From contig NZ_JADKMY010000001.1 of NCBI RefSeq assembly GCF_015351405.1, positions 186,001 through 250,000 of the forward strand: a stretch of DNA of 64,000 nt. Direction: 5' to 3'. Of the stretch, positions 1 to 8,974 are shown one piece after another. The DNA is from Corynebacterium suicordis DSM 45110. GTDB taxonomy: Bacteria; Actinomycetota; Actinomycetes; Mycobacteriales; Mycobacteriaceae. Every line of letters starts with the position of its first letter. Position 1 is the first letter of the stretch. The notes beneath the pieces were generated by a model, which had not been told where the DNA came from, searched no databases, and was given only the letters and a program-made list of their open reading frames with translations. The position numbers were made by a program, and so were the translations under genes.

Positions 1-2403
1 GAGAACGGCAAGGCGGCCGTTTCCTATCGGGTGATCGATGGCGTGTGTATCGCCGCGGGCAACCCGCTGGGCGATCCGCAGTATTGGAACGATGCAGTTC
101 GCGAGTTCCTGGCTTTCGGCCACCGCAATGGCTGGATTCTGGCCGCGGCCTCCATCTCCGAGCCCGGCGCGCGGGCGTATGCCGATGCTGGACTGCGCAT
201 CATCCCCATGGGTGATGAGGCAATCATCGATACTCGCCGCTTCGATATCAAGGAGCTCCATGGGGTGCGCAAGGTGGTCAATCGCCTGAAGCGCAAGGGT
301 TATGTGGTGCGGATCCAAACCCAGGCTTCGCTCACCGCTGAGGAGCGCGCCGAATTGAAGCAACGCGCCGAAACCTGGCGCCACGGCGACGAGCGCGGCT
401 TCACCATGGCTTCCGGCCGCGTGGGTGATGAGCGCGATCAACGCACGTTCATGGTGACCGCCCATGCTCCCGATGGGGAAATGCAGGCGATGCTCACCCT
501 CGTGCCGTGGGGTCGCCGGGGATTGTCCCTCGATGTGATGCGCCGCTCCCCGGAGGCGCCCAACGGGGTCACGGAATTGATGGTGGCAGAGCTGGCCAAG
601 GAGGGCACCGCGCTCAACGTGGACAAGTTCTCCCTCAACTTCGTGGTCTTGCGCGAAGTGATGGAAAAGGGCGGATCAGTCTCTGCGTCCTTCTTCCACC
701 GCTTGTTGCTGAAGCTGCTCATCTTCTCTTCCCGCTGGTGGCAGATCCAGACCCTGTATCAGTCCAATGTGAAGTACAACCCGGATTGGCAGTCACGCTA
801 TTTGGCGGTGGATAGCACGCTGCACACCGCCCGCGTTCTGCTCTCCTTCGCCTTTGGCGAGGGCTTCCTCCCGCGCTATCAGCCTCCCCTGCCACAGCTC
901 GGCAACTCCGCGGAGATCCAGGCGCTCGAGGCAGAGCTTCTGCGCAGTAAGAAGTGGGAAAATAAGCTCACGCTGCAGCAGAGGTGGCGTCGAGAAAAAT
1001 TGGGTGAGCTGCAAGAAAACGGTCAGGTGGGTTACCCCTCCAGCGTGCCCCGCACCCACGACCTGGCGGTTTTGGGGGACTTGCCAGTTGGCGACGCCGA
1101 AATCTCCGTCACCGGGCGTGTGCAGAGGATCCGCGATCATGGCGGCGTGCAGTTCGCGCAGATCGAAGAATCCGGGGTGCAGTTCCAACTGCTGGTGGAG
1201 GCCACCGCGGGGGAGGCGGCTCGGACTTTTCGGAGGTTCGTGAGTAAGGGTGACGTGATCTCTGCAACCGGTGTGCTGGGGGCCTCGCGTAATGGCACTC
1301 CTTCGCTGTTGGTGAGCCAGTGGCACATGGCCGCGAAGTCCCTGGTGGAGTTCCCGACCCAACCGCTGAGTAATCCCTACCAGCGGGCGAAGCTGCGCCA
1401 CATGGATCTGGGCACCAACCTGGCCGCGCGAGATCTGGTGATCGCCCGGGCCAAGGTGGTGGATGCGGTGCGGCAGACGCTGCGCGCTGAGGAGTTCCTG
1501 GAGGCGGAAACCCCGATTCTGCAGACGGTTCACGGCGGGGCGAATGCCCGCCCATTCCGCACGCATATCCGCGCTTATGACCAGCACCTCACTCTGCGCA
1601 TCGCGCCGGAGCTCTACCTGAAACGCCTGGTGGTGGGCGGTATTCCCAAGGTGTTTGAGCTGGGCCGGAACTTCCGCAACGAGGGCGTGGATAACACGCA
1701 CAACCCGGAGTTCACCGCGCTGGAGGCCTACCAGGCGTATGGCGATTGGAACAGCATGCGGTTGCTGACCGAGCGTCTGATCCGCAATGCGGCGATGGCC
1801 GTGCACGGCAGCACCACACTGCATCTGCACGCGGGCAACGGTGAGCCCGTGGCCATTGACCTTTCCGAACCTTGGGCTGTGGTGCCGGTGTACCAGGCGG
1901 TATCTGACGCGGTGGGCAAGGTTATCCGCCCGGAAGATGACGTGGCTTCGCACAAGGATCTGTTGGATCGGTACGGCCTCAAGGTGGGCAGCGTGGGTGA
2001 GCTGGTGAATGAGCTGTACGACGAACTGGTGGAGCCCAACACCATCGCGCCGACCTTCTACTCGTGGTTCCCGGTGGAGACCTCGCCACTGACCATGGCA
2101 GACCCGGAGCAGCCATTGACCGCGCAGCGATGGGATCTGGTGGCCTGCGGAATGGAGCTGGGTACGGCCTACACCGAGCTGGCCGACCCGCTGGAACAGC
2201 GCAAACGTCTCACCGAGCAATCACTGAAGGCTGCCGGGGGAGACCCGGAGGCCATGGAGATCGACGAGAACTTCCTCACCGCGCTGGAATTCGGCATGCC
2301 GCCCACGGGCGGGCTGGGCATCGGGGTGGACCGCCTAGTGATGTTCCTGCTGGAGCAGAACATTCGCGAAGTGCTGGCCTTCCCGTTCGTGAAGCCGGAG
2401 TAA
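1..2403 (+). CDS. lysX: LysX: bifunctional phosphatidylglycerol lysyltransferase / lysyl-tRNA synthetase (5' end missing)
   Basis: The reading frame is open to the window edge, so the N-terminus (normally a membrane domain) is outside. The visible 800 residues hold the back part of a DUF2156/MprF-type aminoacyl-transferase domain (about 1-285), an OB-fold anticodon-binding domain (about 360-440, core GRVQRIRDHGGVQFAQIEE) and a class II aminoacyl-tRNA synthetase core. Motif 2 is seen as ELGRNFRNEGVDNTHNPEF and motif 3 as GGLGIGVDRLVMFL near the C-terminus. In mycobacteria this fused enzyme charges tRNA-Lys and transfers lysine to phosphatidylglycerol, lowering membrane negative charge and giving resistance to cationic peptides. 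It is usually present beside a separate housekeeping LysRS, which is not in this window. Its stop codon abuts the stop of the convergent hydrolase gene. Confidence 0.93.
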   Translation, partial: ENGKAAVSYRVIDGVCIAAGNPLGDPQYWNDAVREFLAFGHRNGWILAAASISEPGARAYADAGLRIIPMGDEAIIDTRRFDIKELHGVRKVVNRLKRKGYVVRIQTQASLTAEERAELKQRAETWRHGDERGFTMASGRVGDERDQRTFMVTAHAPDGEMQAMLTLVPWGRRGLSLDVMRRSPEAPNGVTELMVAELAKEGTALNVDKFSLNFVVLREVMEKGGSVSASFFHRLLLKLLIFSSRWWQIQTLYQSNVKYNPDWQSRYLAVDSTLHTARVLLSFAFGEGFLPRYQPPLPQLGNSAEIQALEAELLRSKKWENKLTLQQRWRREKLGELQENGQVGYPSSVPRTHDLAVLGDLPVGDAEISVTGRVQRIRDHGGVQFAQIEESGVQFQLLVEATAGEAARTFRRFVSKGDVISATGVLGASRNGTPSLLVSQWHMAAKSLVEFPTQPLSNPYQRAKLRHMDLGTNLAARDLVIARAKVVDAVRQTLRAEEFLEAETPILQTVHGGANARPFRTHIRAYDQHLTLRIAPELYLKRLVVGGIPKVFELGRNFRNEGVDNTHNPEFTALEAYQAYGDWNSMRLLTERLIRNAAMAVHGSTTLHLHAGNGEPVAIDLSEPWAVVPVYQAVSDAVGKVIRPEDDVASHKDLLDRYGLKVGSVGELVNELYDELVEPNTIAPTFYSWFPVETSPLTMADPEQPLTAQRWDLVACGMELGTAYTELADPLEQRKRLTEQSLKAAGGDPEAMEIDENFLTALEFGMPPTGGLGIGVDRLVMFLLEQNIREVLAFPFVKPE

Positions 2404-3207
2404 TTAACTGGGGTTGCCTTCCGGGAGGTGGCGCGTCACGCTTCCCGGTACGGAGATGGGGAAGAGGTGATTGTGCTGGGGCAGGAACACGGGGCGGGTT
2501 CCCAGGCGCTGCGCCAGCTGGAGTTGCTCTCGCACCAGGGTGCTCGCGGTGTTTGCGGATTGTTCTTCGGCTGCCACCAGTTGAGTGATCCGCGGGCGGT
2601 GCGGGCCGCGTAGCCACTGGGTATCTGCGCGTCCCGAATCCGCTCCTCCGAAGGCGGCGAACACGCGGCGCTGCACCTTCTCGCACGCGCAGTTTTGCCT
2701 GATCAGCGACTGTGCGGCCGCGCGGCTTCCGAAATACTGCGCGCGCTCCTGCTTGCTGAGCGGTTCAGGGTGCTGCGTGCCCCAACGGTTCATCGCGCTG
2801 CGCAATAGCGGCAAGAATGGCGCCAGCACCCAGCTGGGCAGGCGCGCTCCGAAGTCCGTGCCCAACCGGGCCCACAACTTTTCCACGCGTTTCGCCAGTG
2901 GCTTGGGTAGTGGCCAGGTTGAGGTGAGGTGGGCGTGCTCGGGAGTGGTGGCATCGGCCAGCACAATCTCCGTGACTTCCCCCGGGTAGCGAGCCGCCCA
3001 CTCCAGGGCCAGAAGTCCTCCCATGGAATGCCCCAGGATTTTCACCGGTAGCTGCACGCCCTCGCGCCGGGCATAGGCGCGCACTTCCTCGATGGGCGCA
3101 TCCAAACCGACTTCCCAAGCATCCATGACCCACGCATTGAGCGATTGCTGCAGCTCACAGTAATCCTGTGGAGGGCAGCCCAAGCCGGGGAGAATAATCC
3201 AAGTCAT
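2404..3207 (-). CDS. alpha/beta hydrolase
   Basis: The 267-residue protein has the alpha/beta-hydrolase layout: an oxyanion-hole segment ILPGLG near residue 5, the nucleophile elbow GHSMGG with Ser61, an acid-bearing strand around VLADATTP, and a late histidine in QHNHLFP (about 247) that can complete the triad. No signal peptide is visible, so it is probably cytoplasmic. Its substrate cannot be told; the fold includes esterases, lipases and haloperoxidases. It follows the DUF998 membrane-protein gene with a 4-nt ATGA overlap, so the two are probably co-translated. It converges on lysX without any spacer. Confidence 0.85.
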   Translation of the reverse strand: MTWIILPGLGCPPQDYCELQQSLNAWVMDAWEVGLDAPIEEVRAYARREGVQLPVKILGHSMGGLLALEWAARYPGEVTEIVLADATTPEHAHLTSTWPLPKPLAKRVEKLWARLGTDFGARLPSWVLAPFLPLLRSAMNRWGTQHPEPLSKQERAQYFGSRAAAQSLIRQNCACEKVQRRVFAAFGGADSGRADTQWLRGPHRPRITQLVAAEEQSANTASTLVREQLQLAQRLGTRPVFLPQHNHLFPISVPGSVTRHLPEGNPS

Positions 3208-3854
3208 CGTGTTCCTTTATCGGGGGTTTTGCTGGGCGTACGGGGATCGAGCGCGTGGGGGACGCACAGCAACATCATGCTGATACTCAGCACCTGCACC
3301 CGCTGGATTATTCCTACCGGCCAGCCGAAGATCACCGCGCCAACGATGAGCACGCACGTGAGCAGAAATAGGACGGGAGGAAGTTTCTGCGACCAAGGTG
3401 CGCTCCACAGAGACTTCAGTAATCCCGCGGCCACCACCAGTACGCTCAGCGAGACCAGCGTGGAGGCCACCAGGTGCACATCGATGCCCGAAGGCGGGCA
3501 CGAGGGGAGAGACTCCGCGCACGGCATGGGGAAGAAGCTATCCACGACCGTGAAGAAAGCCATGGCCAATAATCCGCCGGCAATCATCCACTGGGCTCGA
3601 TTCCACTGTGCTCGTCCCCAGCCACCCGAACGTCGCCGGAAAATCAGCGCCAGCGCCATCAGCAACAAGGCACTGGACACAAGGTCTGCGCCCGCAAACC
3701 ACCAACGCTGCGGATTGTCCGCGGCGGCGTACTCGGAGAGGTAGCTGTCTACCGGGGACAGCGGATAGCCGAAAGCCGCTTCCAAGAGGAACGTGGAGTA
3801 CGCCACGGCGCTGAACAGCACTAATGCTTTTATAACCATCGCGAGAGAACTCAT
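3204..3854 (-). CDS. DUF998-type integral membrane protein
   Basis: This is a 216-residue hydrophobic protein with about six transmembrane segments. The first loop carries the DUF998-like pattern PLSPVDSYLSEYAA followed by a WWFAGAD segment, and a second periplasmic-side loop has a FPMPCAESLPSCPP cysteine pair. DUF998 proteins are membrane proteins without an assigned biochemical activity. The gene starts an apparent two-gene operon with the downstream alpha/beta hydrolase (4-nt overlap). About 110 nt separate its start from the divergent aminotransferase-like gene, enough for back-to-back promoters. Confidence 0.75.
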   Translation of the reverse strand: MSSLAMVIKALVLFSAVAYSTFLLEAAFGYPLSPVDSYLSEYAAADNPQRWWFAGADLVSSALLLMALALIFRRRSGGWGRAQWNRAQWMIAGGLLAMAFFTVVDSFFPMPCAESLPSCPPSGIDVHLVASTLVSLSVLVVAAGLLKSLWSAPWSQKLPPVLFLLTCVLIVGAVIFGWPVGIIQRVQVLSISMMLLCVPHALDPRTPSKTPDKGTR

Positions 3855-3966
3855 CTGGGATTTTCGGAATATGGCAGGCTAGTATCGTCGGAGTCTAGTC
3901 CATGTTGTTGATCCCAGCGCGCTGTGGAGTTTTCCAGCTTGCGGAGAAAGCGGAAGGTGAAGTTCG

Positions 3967-5346
3967 GTGTTCGATAACCCTCGAGTGCGCGGTCTTTACT
4001 CATCCTTGTCGGATGGGTGGACGTACGTGAACGCCCAATCCCGCCCGCAGGTACCCGAGCGCGTCTCCTCCGCAGTCTCCCGCAGCTTCCGCACGGCACC
4101 TCTCCTTGAGCAGGCAGAGACCGTCAGTGGCACCCACTCGCGGGCACACATGGTGGGCCGGAGGATTGGCGATGGTTTCGTCCAATCCGCCCGCATCGCC
4201 ATCGCGGATCTGGTGGGTGGTCGCCCGGAATGCGTGATCCTGGGTGCCTCCCGGGCAGCCCTAATGGGGCATCTCTCCACCGCGATGAGCCGCCAGCTCA
4301 GCCTGGGCAGAGAGATCGTGCTCACCCGCGTGGACTCCCCGGCAAACATTGAGCCCTGGCAGCGCGCAGCTGATCTGTACGGCGCACGCGTGCGCTGGGC
4401 AGAGCCCGAACTGGCCACCGGAGTGCTTCCCACCTGGCAGTTCGCGGAACTCGTGAATCCCGATACCGCCGTGGTGGCCGTAGCCGCTGCCAACGAGTTC
4501 GTGGGAACAGCCACCAATGTTCGCGCCATCGCGGACACGGTGCATGCCAAGTCTCGCGGGCTCGTGGTGGTGGATGTGAACGCCGCGGCGCCGTACCACG
4601 TGCTGGATATCGACATGATGGGCGCGGATGTGATGGCCGTTGACCTGGGATCCCTGGGTGGGCCATCGGTGGGAGCGCTGATCTTCCGCGATGAATCAAT
4701 CTTTGAGACCGTGCTGCCCCGCTCAGTGATGAATTCCGCAGCTCAAAGCCGGGCGTATCGCGAGTCAGTGACCGTGCCTCCTGTCGTAGCACGGGCACGA
4801 GCGGTACTAGAACTCGGTGGATTGCCGGAAGGACTGTTGGGAGGAGTGCCCGCAGCCGTAGATCATTTGGCAAGTTTGGATGATGAGGCGCGGGGGACGA
4901 GGCGGCGTCGGCTAGAAAAGGCCGTGCCCCAAGCAACCGCCTACATGAACGGCCTGGCCAAGCACCTGGTCGAGGGGCTGCAGGACCTTGGTGTGGTGCA
5001 CGTGATCGGTGTGGATGGAGATTTCGACGACACCCCTGCCTCCTTCGATGCTGTCCCTCGCATCCCGCGGGTGAGCTTCATGGTGGAAGGAGTCTCCGCC
5101 GCCACGGTTCAGGATCGACTCCTGGGCAACGGTTTGGTGCCTTCGGTGGCAGATCGCGGGGAATCCATGCTCCTGGAGCGGATGGGTGTCTTCGAGGAAG
5201 CTGCCAGCGGGGCACATGCGCGCCGGGCAAAGACTCCGGCTGCGGCGACAAACGCTGGCCCCGGCGCGGTGGTGATCGGCCTGAGCCCCCACAACACGGT
5301 GGGGGACATGGAGCAGATCATCCGCGTGGTGGCCTCCCTGCGCTAG
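3967..5346 (+). CDS. class V aminotransferase / cysteine-desulfurase-like protein lacking the PLP lysine
   Basis: The 459-residue protein (GTG start, GGAAGG-type ribosome site about 10 nt upstream) aligns by eye with the fold-type I class V aminotransferase/cysteine desulfurase family: an N-terminal YVNAQSRPQVP segment, the VVVDVNAAAPYH strand with Asp203 that would hold the pyridine nitrogen, and the GP-containing loop that normally carries the PLP lysine (usual form HKxxGPxGxG). Here that loop reads GSLGGPSVGAL at about 228-238, with Ser229 where lysine should be, and the Gln after the Asp is also replaced. It therefore probably does not form the internal aldimine and may be a non-enzymatic or cofactor-free paralogue. 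It stands alone; stop codons of this gene and the convergent oxidoreductase are adjacent. Confidence 0.75.
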   Translation: MFDNPRVRGLYSSLSDGWTYVNAQSRPQVPERVSSAVSRSFRTAPLLEQAETVSGTHSRAHMVGRRIGDGFVQSARIAIADLVGGRPECVILGASRAALMGHLSTAMSRQLSLGREIVLTRVDSPANIEPWQRAADLYGARVRWAEPELATGVLPTWQFAELVNPDTAVVAVAAANEFVGTATNVRAIADTVHAKSRGLVVVDVNAAAPYHVLDIDMMGADVMAVDLGSLGGPSVGALIFRDESIFETVLPRSVMNSAAQSRAYRESVTVPPVVARARAVLELGGLPEGLLGGVPAAVDHLASLDDEARGTRRRRLEKAVPQATAYMNGLAKHLVEGLQDLGVVHVIGVDGDFDDTPASFDAVPRIPRVSFMVEGVSAATVQDRLLGNGLVPSVADRGESMLLERMGVFEEAASGAHARRAKTPAAATNAGPGAVVIGLSPHNTVGDMEQIIRVVASLR

Positions 5347-6471
5347 TTAGACCTCTTCGGGCTCGATGCCCACCAGCTCTTCATCCTCAGGCTTCCTAGG
5401 AGCGGGGATGGATACTGCCTGATCTGCAGTGATGTGCTGGGAACGCTCGGCTGGCTCGAGGGTCTGCGTCTCACCTGTTTCCAGGCTGCGCAGCACGGCC
5501 TCGCACACGCGGATATCCATGAGGCCTTCTTCGCCATCGGCTTCCGGACGCTCACCATTGGCCACGCACTGCAGGAAGTAGCGGGTTTCGCCGGCGAACT
5601 GATCCTTGGCGCTGTACTCCTTGGTCTCGGGGCCATTGCCGGTATCGATGAGGTAGCTCAGCGGAGCATCGTCGCCCCACTGGAAAGCAGCGTTGGACTG
5701 CACATAACCTTCGGATCCGGACAGGGTGAAACCCTGCTGGCCGACAGTGGCATAGGACGCGGTGAACTGAGCGGTGCGGCCGCTGGCAAATCCCAAAGTG
5801 ACGGCCACGGTGGGCGTGACCTGCAGCTCGGAGCCATGCTGTTCGGAGCCGCGCTGTTCCGCACCAATGGCGTGCACGGTGGTTGGTTCCTCGCGGTAGA
5901 GGTTGCGCACAGTGTTCAGCGGGTATACGCCCAGGTCAGGCACGGGGCCGGCCCAGAAGCCCTGCTTTCCGCGGTGGTTGTCCGGGTTGATCATGTGGCC
6001 GAAGGAGGAGGTGAAGGTGCGCAGCTCGCCCAGTCCACCGGATTGCACGAGTTCCACCAGATCCAGGAAGAAAGGATCGTTGTGCATGCGGTAGGCCAGC
6101 ATGAGGGTGGTGTTGGTCTTGTTGGCGGCATCGATCATCCGCTGGCAATCCTCTACGGAGGGAGCCATGGGCTTTTCACACAGCACGGGAATGCCCGCCT
6201 CAAGTGCGGGAATGGTGTATTCCGCGTGCTGGTGAACTGGGGTGGCAACGTATACGGCATCGATATCGCCGGAAGCCAGCAGTTCTGCGTACTGCTCGTA
6301 GGAATATCCGGGCACACCGAAGTGCTCACCCTTGGAGGGATCGGAGCTGACAACTGCGGCGAGTTCTGCCTCTGGAAGTTGTGCCAAGCCCGGGATGAAT
6401 GCCTGTTGAGCGATCTGTCCCGTGCCAACAACTGCGAATCGAGTGATGGTATTTTCTGTGTTCGTGGTCAT
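5347..6471 (-). CDS. Gfo/Idh/MocA family NAD(P)-dependent oxidoreductase
   Basis: The N-terminal Rossmann domain begins FAVVGTGQIAQQAF and is followed by AVYVATPVHQHAEY and the family signature VLCEKPMAPS, whose Lys is the usual catalytic residue of glucose-fructose-oxidoreductase/inositol-dehydrogenase-type enzymes. The C-terminal alpha/beta domain carries DLGVYPLNTVRNL, typical of the family. Members oxidise or reduce sugars, inositols or related substrates; nothing nearby reveals the substrate. I place the start at the ATG at 6471; an in-frame GTG three codons upstream (6480) is also possible, and neither has a strong ribosome site. The C-terminus ends in an acidic tail. Single-gene unit. 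Confidence 0.88.
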   Translation of the reverse strand: MTTNTENTITRFAVVGTGQIAQQAFIPGLAQLPEAELAAVVSSDPSKGEHFGVPGYSYEQYAELLASGDIDAVYVATPVHQHAEYTIPALEAGIPVLCEKPMAPSVEDCQRMIDAANKTNTTLMLAYRMHNDPFFLDLVELVQSGGLGELRTFTSSFGHMINPDNHRGKQGFWAGPVPDLGVYPLNTVRNLYREEPTTVHAIGAEQRGSEQHGSELQVTPTVAVTLGFASGRTAQFTASYATVGQQGFTLSGSEGYVQSNAAFQWGDDAPLSYLIDTGNGPETKEYSAKDQFAGETRYFLQCVANGERPEADGEEGLMDIRVCEAVLRSLETGETQTLEPAERSQHITADQAVSIPAPRKPEDEELVGIEPEEV

Positions 6472-6521
6472 GCTTTCCACGCTACAGAATTCCTGATGAG
6501 CAGCAGGCTAGCTCGCAATTC

Positions 6522-7523
6522 CTAGCGCGCGATCTCCAGCACGACCTTGCCGGTGACTTCACCATCCAGCAGTGCCTTGTGCGCCTTGGCCACATCCTGG
6601 ATAGGCATCACGCGGTCGATGTGGTGCGTGATGCGACCATCGGCCAGCATCGGCCACACGTTATCCGCCGTGTCCTTGACGATCCGCGCCTTATCTTCCT
6701 TATCGCGGTAGCGCAGACCGGTGGCGCTGAGGTTGCCGCGCTTGTTCAGCAGCTTGCCGATGTTCAGCTCGCCCTTCACACCGCCCTGCATACCGATGAT
6801 CACGATGTGTCCGTCCTTGGCCAGCGCGCTGAGGTTCTTATCCAGGTACTTCGCACCGATGATGTCCAGGATCACATTCGCACCGCCGTGCTCCTTGAGC
6901 ACCTCCGCGAAATCCTCTTCCTTGTAGTTGATGAGGATATCCGCGCCGTACTTCTTGCACGTCTCCAGCTTTTCTGCAGATCCAGCAGTCACGGCCACCT
7001 TCGCGCCCAGCGCCTTGGCCAGCTGGATTCCGAAAATGCCGATGCCGCCCGCACCGCCGTGGAACAGCACGATATTACCCTCATTCACCCGAGCAGTGAG
7101 CATGATGTTCGACCACACCGTGCAGGCCACCTCCACGATGCTGGCGGTGTGCTGGAGGTCAAAACCCTCCGGCAAAGGCAGCAGCTGCCCCTGGGGAACA
7201 GCCGCGAACTGCGCGTATCCGCCACCGGAGAGCAGCACGCCCACTTCATCGCCGTCCTTCCATGGCGTGCCATCTGGCCGGGTGGTTCCGTTGGCCTTTT
7301 TGACGACGCCACTTCCCTCCAGCCCCATGATCTCCGTGACCCCCGCCGGTGGCGGGTAGTGACCGGCTGCCTGGAGGGTATCCGCGCGGTTCAAGCCGGC
7401 AAAGTGCAGCTCCACCAGCGCCTCGCCTTCTTTGAGCTCAGGCAGGGGGGCTTCCTGCCAAGAAAGAGAGCTGGGATCTTCAGGATTGTTCTGGATGATG
7501 GCTTGCATGGTGTTGTTGTCCAT
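6522..7523 (-). CDS. zinc-independent quinone oxidoreductase (NADPH:quinone reductase, MDR superfamily)
   Basis: The 333-residue protein matches the QOR branch of the medium-chain dehydrogenases: FAGLNRADTLQAAGHYPPP near the start, GLEGSGVV, and the nucleotide-binding segment LFHGGAGGIGIFGIQLAKALGA. The zinc-ligand cysteines of alcohol dehydrogenases are absent, as expected for quinone reductases. It probably reduces quinones or enals with NADPH. I start at MDNNTMQ (7523); the frame is open upstream, but that part is only the complement of the tRNA-Ser gene and must not be included. A second in-frame ATG lies at 7508. Confidence 0.9.
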   Translation of the reverse strand: MDNNTMQAIIQNNPEDPSSLSWQEAPLPELKEGEALVELHFAGLNRADTLQAAGHYPPPAGVTEIMGLEGSGVVKKANGTTRPDGTPWKDGDEVGVLLSGGGYAQFAAVPQGQLLPLPEGFDLQHTASIVEVACTVWSNIMLTARVNEGNIVLFHGGAGGIGIFGIQLAKALGAKVAVTAGSAEKLETCKKYGADILINYKEEDFAEVLKEHGGANVILDIIGAKYLDKNLSALAKDGHIVIIGMQGGVKGELNIGKLLNKRGNLSATGLRYRDKEDKARIVKDTADNVWPMLADGRITHHIDRVMPIQDVAKAHKALLDGEVTGKVVLEIAR

Positions 7524-7602
7524 ACGCCCCACACTAACTAACGACGAGACAATGCCGTGGGGTATGGTGTGATGGCATCGCCTGAGGCGAGCAAACACTC
7601 TT

Positions 7603-7690
7603 GGAAGTATGGCAGAGTGGCCGAATGCACTTGTCTTGAAAACAAGCGATGGGAGACCATCCGGGGGTTCAAATCCCTCTACTTCCGCCA
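7603..7690 (+). tRNA. tRNA-Ser (anticodon UGA)
   Basis: The acceptor stem GGAAGTA (7603-7609) pairs with TACTTCC (7680-7686), followed by discriminator G and an encoded CCA. The anticodon stem CTTGT/ACAAG encloses the loop CTTGAAA, giving anticodon TGA. A long variable arm, typical of serine tRNAs, and GGTTCAAATCC in the T arm are present. A short hairpin TCGCC-tga-GGCGA sits just upstream in the leader. Confidence 0.98.
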
Positions 7691-7693
7691 TAG

Positions 7694-7730
7694 AAAAGAC
7701 CCCGGTTCAGTATTCGAACCAGGGTCTTTT
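7694..7730 (+). terminator. intrinsic terminator after tRNA-Ser(UGA)
   Basis: AAAAGACCC(C)GGTTC and GAACC(A)GGGTCTTTT form a long hairpin around the loop AGTATTC, with the T-run on the plus side and an A-run on the other side. It can therefore stop transcription from both the tRNA and the convergent acetyltransferase gene. Confidence 0.85.
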
Positions 7731-7743
7731 GCTGCTTGGCTTA

Positions 7744-8109
7744 TTAATCCTGCAGTGCGTCGAGGTGAGCCTTCGTGGTCTTGTTCACGTGCTCCGCGTA
7801 TTCAGGGTGCTTTTCCACCCAGCCTTTCACGAAGGGGCACACGGCGATGATGCGCTTTCCATCGGCGATGGTCTGATCCAGCGCCTCGCGAACCAAGACC
7901 GAGGCCAGGCCTTGGCCGGCGTATTCGTCCTTGACCAGCGTGTGCGGGAAGATTCGCTCGGCAGGTTCGGTGTCTGGCACGTCCACGAACTGCGTGAATC
8001 CGGCCACGTTGTCTTCGCCGTTAACGCGGATCTCAAAGGCTTGGCGGCCTTCCTGACTGCCGATTGTTACCTGGGTGCTATCTGGTTGAGCGCGATCTGA
8101 TTGCGCCAT
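7744..8109 (-). CDS. GNAT-family N-acetyltransferase (YjdJ/GTNAT-like small type)
   Basis: This is a 121-residue protein with the compact GNAT form found in COG2388. The acetyl-CoA loop is EYAGQGLASVLVREALD (about 71-87), followed by the strand IIAVCPFVKGWVEKHPEY that is diagnostic of this subfamily, including its conserved Cys and the WxxKHPEY box. An N-terminal stretch of about 18 polar residues precedes the domain. The acyl acceptor is unknown. A GAAGGGA ribosome site lies upstream of the ATG. The gene is isolated and shares a bidirectional terminator with tRNA-Ser(UGA). Confidence 0.87.
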   Translation of the reverse strand: MAQSDRAQPDSTQVTIGSQEGRQAFEIRVNGEDNVAGFTQFVDVPDTEPAERIFPHTLVKDEYAGQGLASVLVREALDQTIADGKRIIAVCPFVKGWVEKHPEYAEHVNKTTKAHLDALQD

Positions 8110-8197
8110 GATGAAGTCCCTTCAGCGAGCTCGAATGCCGCATTTTTGCGTGACTGTTGCGTAATGAATTGCCGAGTATAGCGCGGGCAGGGAGCCC

Positions 8198-8974
8198 TCA
8201 GCCCACGCGCAAGATTCGTGCAACCTTGGTCAATTCGTGTTGAGCACCGGATTTATCGGTGAACTTCAGTGCTGCCCCGGTTTCGCACTCGTCGAGTCGC
8301 TGCCACTGCAGCACTCGGGAGTGAACCTCGCGTCGTTCCTGCTCCCATAGGCGCAGAGTCTGATCCACGAGGATTGTCGAGTTATCCTCCAACTGAACCA
8401 AATACGTGTCCCCACTCCACTGACTGTGTCGAGTGCCGCTGAGGTTCAACCCCTCGAGCTCGTCTGCTTCACCGCCGTCCAACTCGGGATCCAGCGCCCG
8501 CATTTGCCGGATGACTCCCAAGCGATGACTGATCCCATCCATGTCCTTGACCTGCAAAGGCTGACCCGCCACGCATTTCCCCAACTCAGAAACCTGCCAC
8601 ACACCGGGCTGGGGCTCATTTTCAGAAATTCTCCGCGCTCGCTTTGCACCAGGATTGGCCGTGGTGCGAACCACGATCCACGCCTCTTCCCCGCGAAAGT
8701 TCAGACTGATCTTCCTGTCCGGCCCCTCCGTCTCAATGAAGACACAGGCGGGTTGTTCAGAGGTGGCGTCGGGAAAAGAAAGGGAAAGAGGAAAATCCCG
8801 CCGCACCTCACGGAGCGCATCCACCACCTCCGCATCCGAGGAATTCAAGGCCACCCCGCGGGCCTGCAACTGCGCCCAGATGTGGGCCAGGGTCACATCC
8901 GGTTGTGCCTCCCACGTGCGGGAAAGCTCGTCAAGGACGGAGGGGATGCGTTGCGGGTCACGCATCCGCATCAT
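8198..8974 (-). CDS. hypothetical protein, third gene of the pat operon
   Basis: I do not recognise this 258-residue protein. The N-terminal 65 residues look helical (RIPSVLDELSRTWEAQ, VTLAHIWAQLQARG) and could be a small winged or helical domain. The rest is predicted beta-rich and acidic, with FIETEGPDRKISLNFRGEE and repeated WQ/W-containing strands. There is no signal peptide or membrane segment. Several close ATG codons (8974, 8971, 8965) and a TTG at 8986 compete as starts; all overlap or abut the end of the AhpD-like gene, so translation is probably coupled. The reading frame keeps normal codon bias throughout, which supports a real gene. Confidence 0.6.
   Translation of the reverse strand: MMRMRDPQRIPSVLDELSRTWEAQPDVTLAHIWAQLQARGVALNSSDAEVVDALREVRRDFPLSLSFPDATSEQPACVFIETEGPDRKISLNFRGEEAWIVVRTTANPGAKRARRISENEPQPGVWQVSELGKCVAGQPLQVKDMDGISHRLGVIRQMRALDPELDGGEADELEGLNLSGTRHSQWSGDTYLVQLEDNSTILVDQTLRLWEQERREVHSRVLQWQRLDECETGAALKFTDKSGAQHELTKVARILRVG

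Noticed and set aside
793..2220. 475-codon minus-strand open frame opposite lysX
   Set aside because: Antisense shadow of the LysRS domain.
7524..7691. Upstream in-frame extension of the quinone oxidoreductase (56 more codons)
   Set aside because: It is the complement of the tRNA-Ser(UGA) gene; family similarity starts at MDNNTMQ or MQAIIQ.
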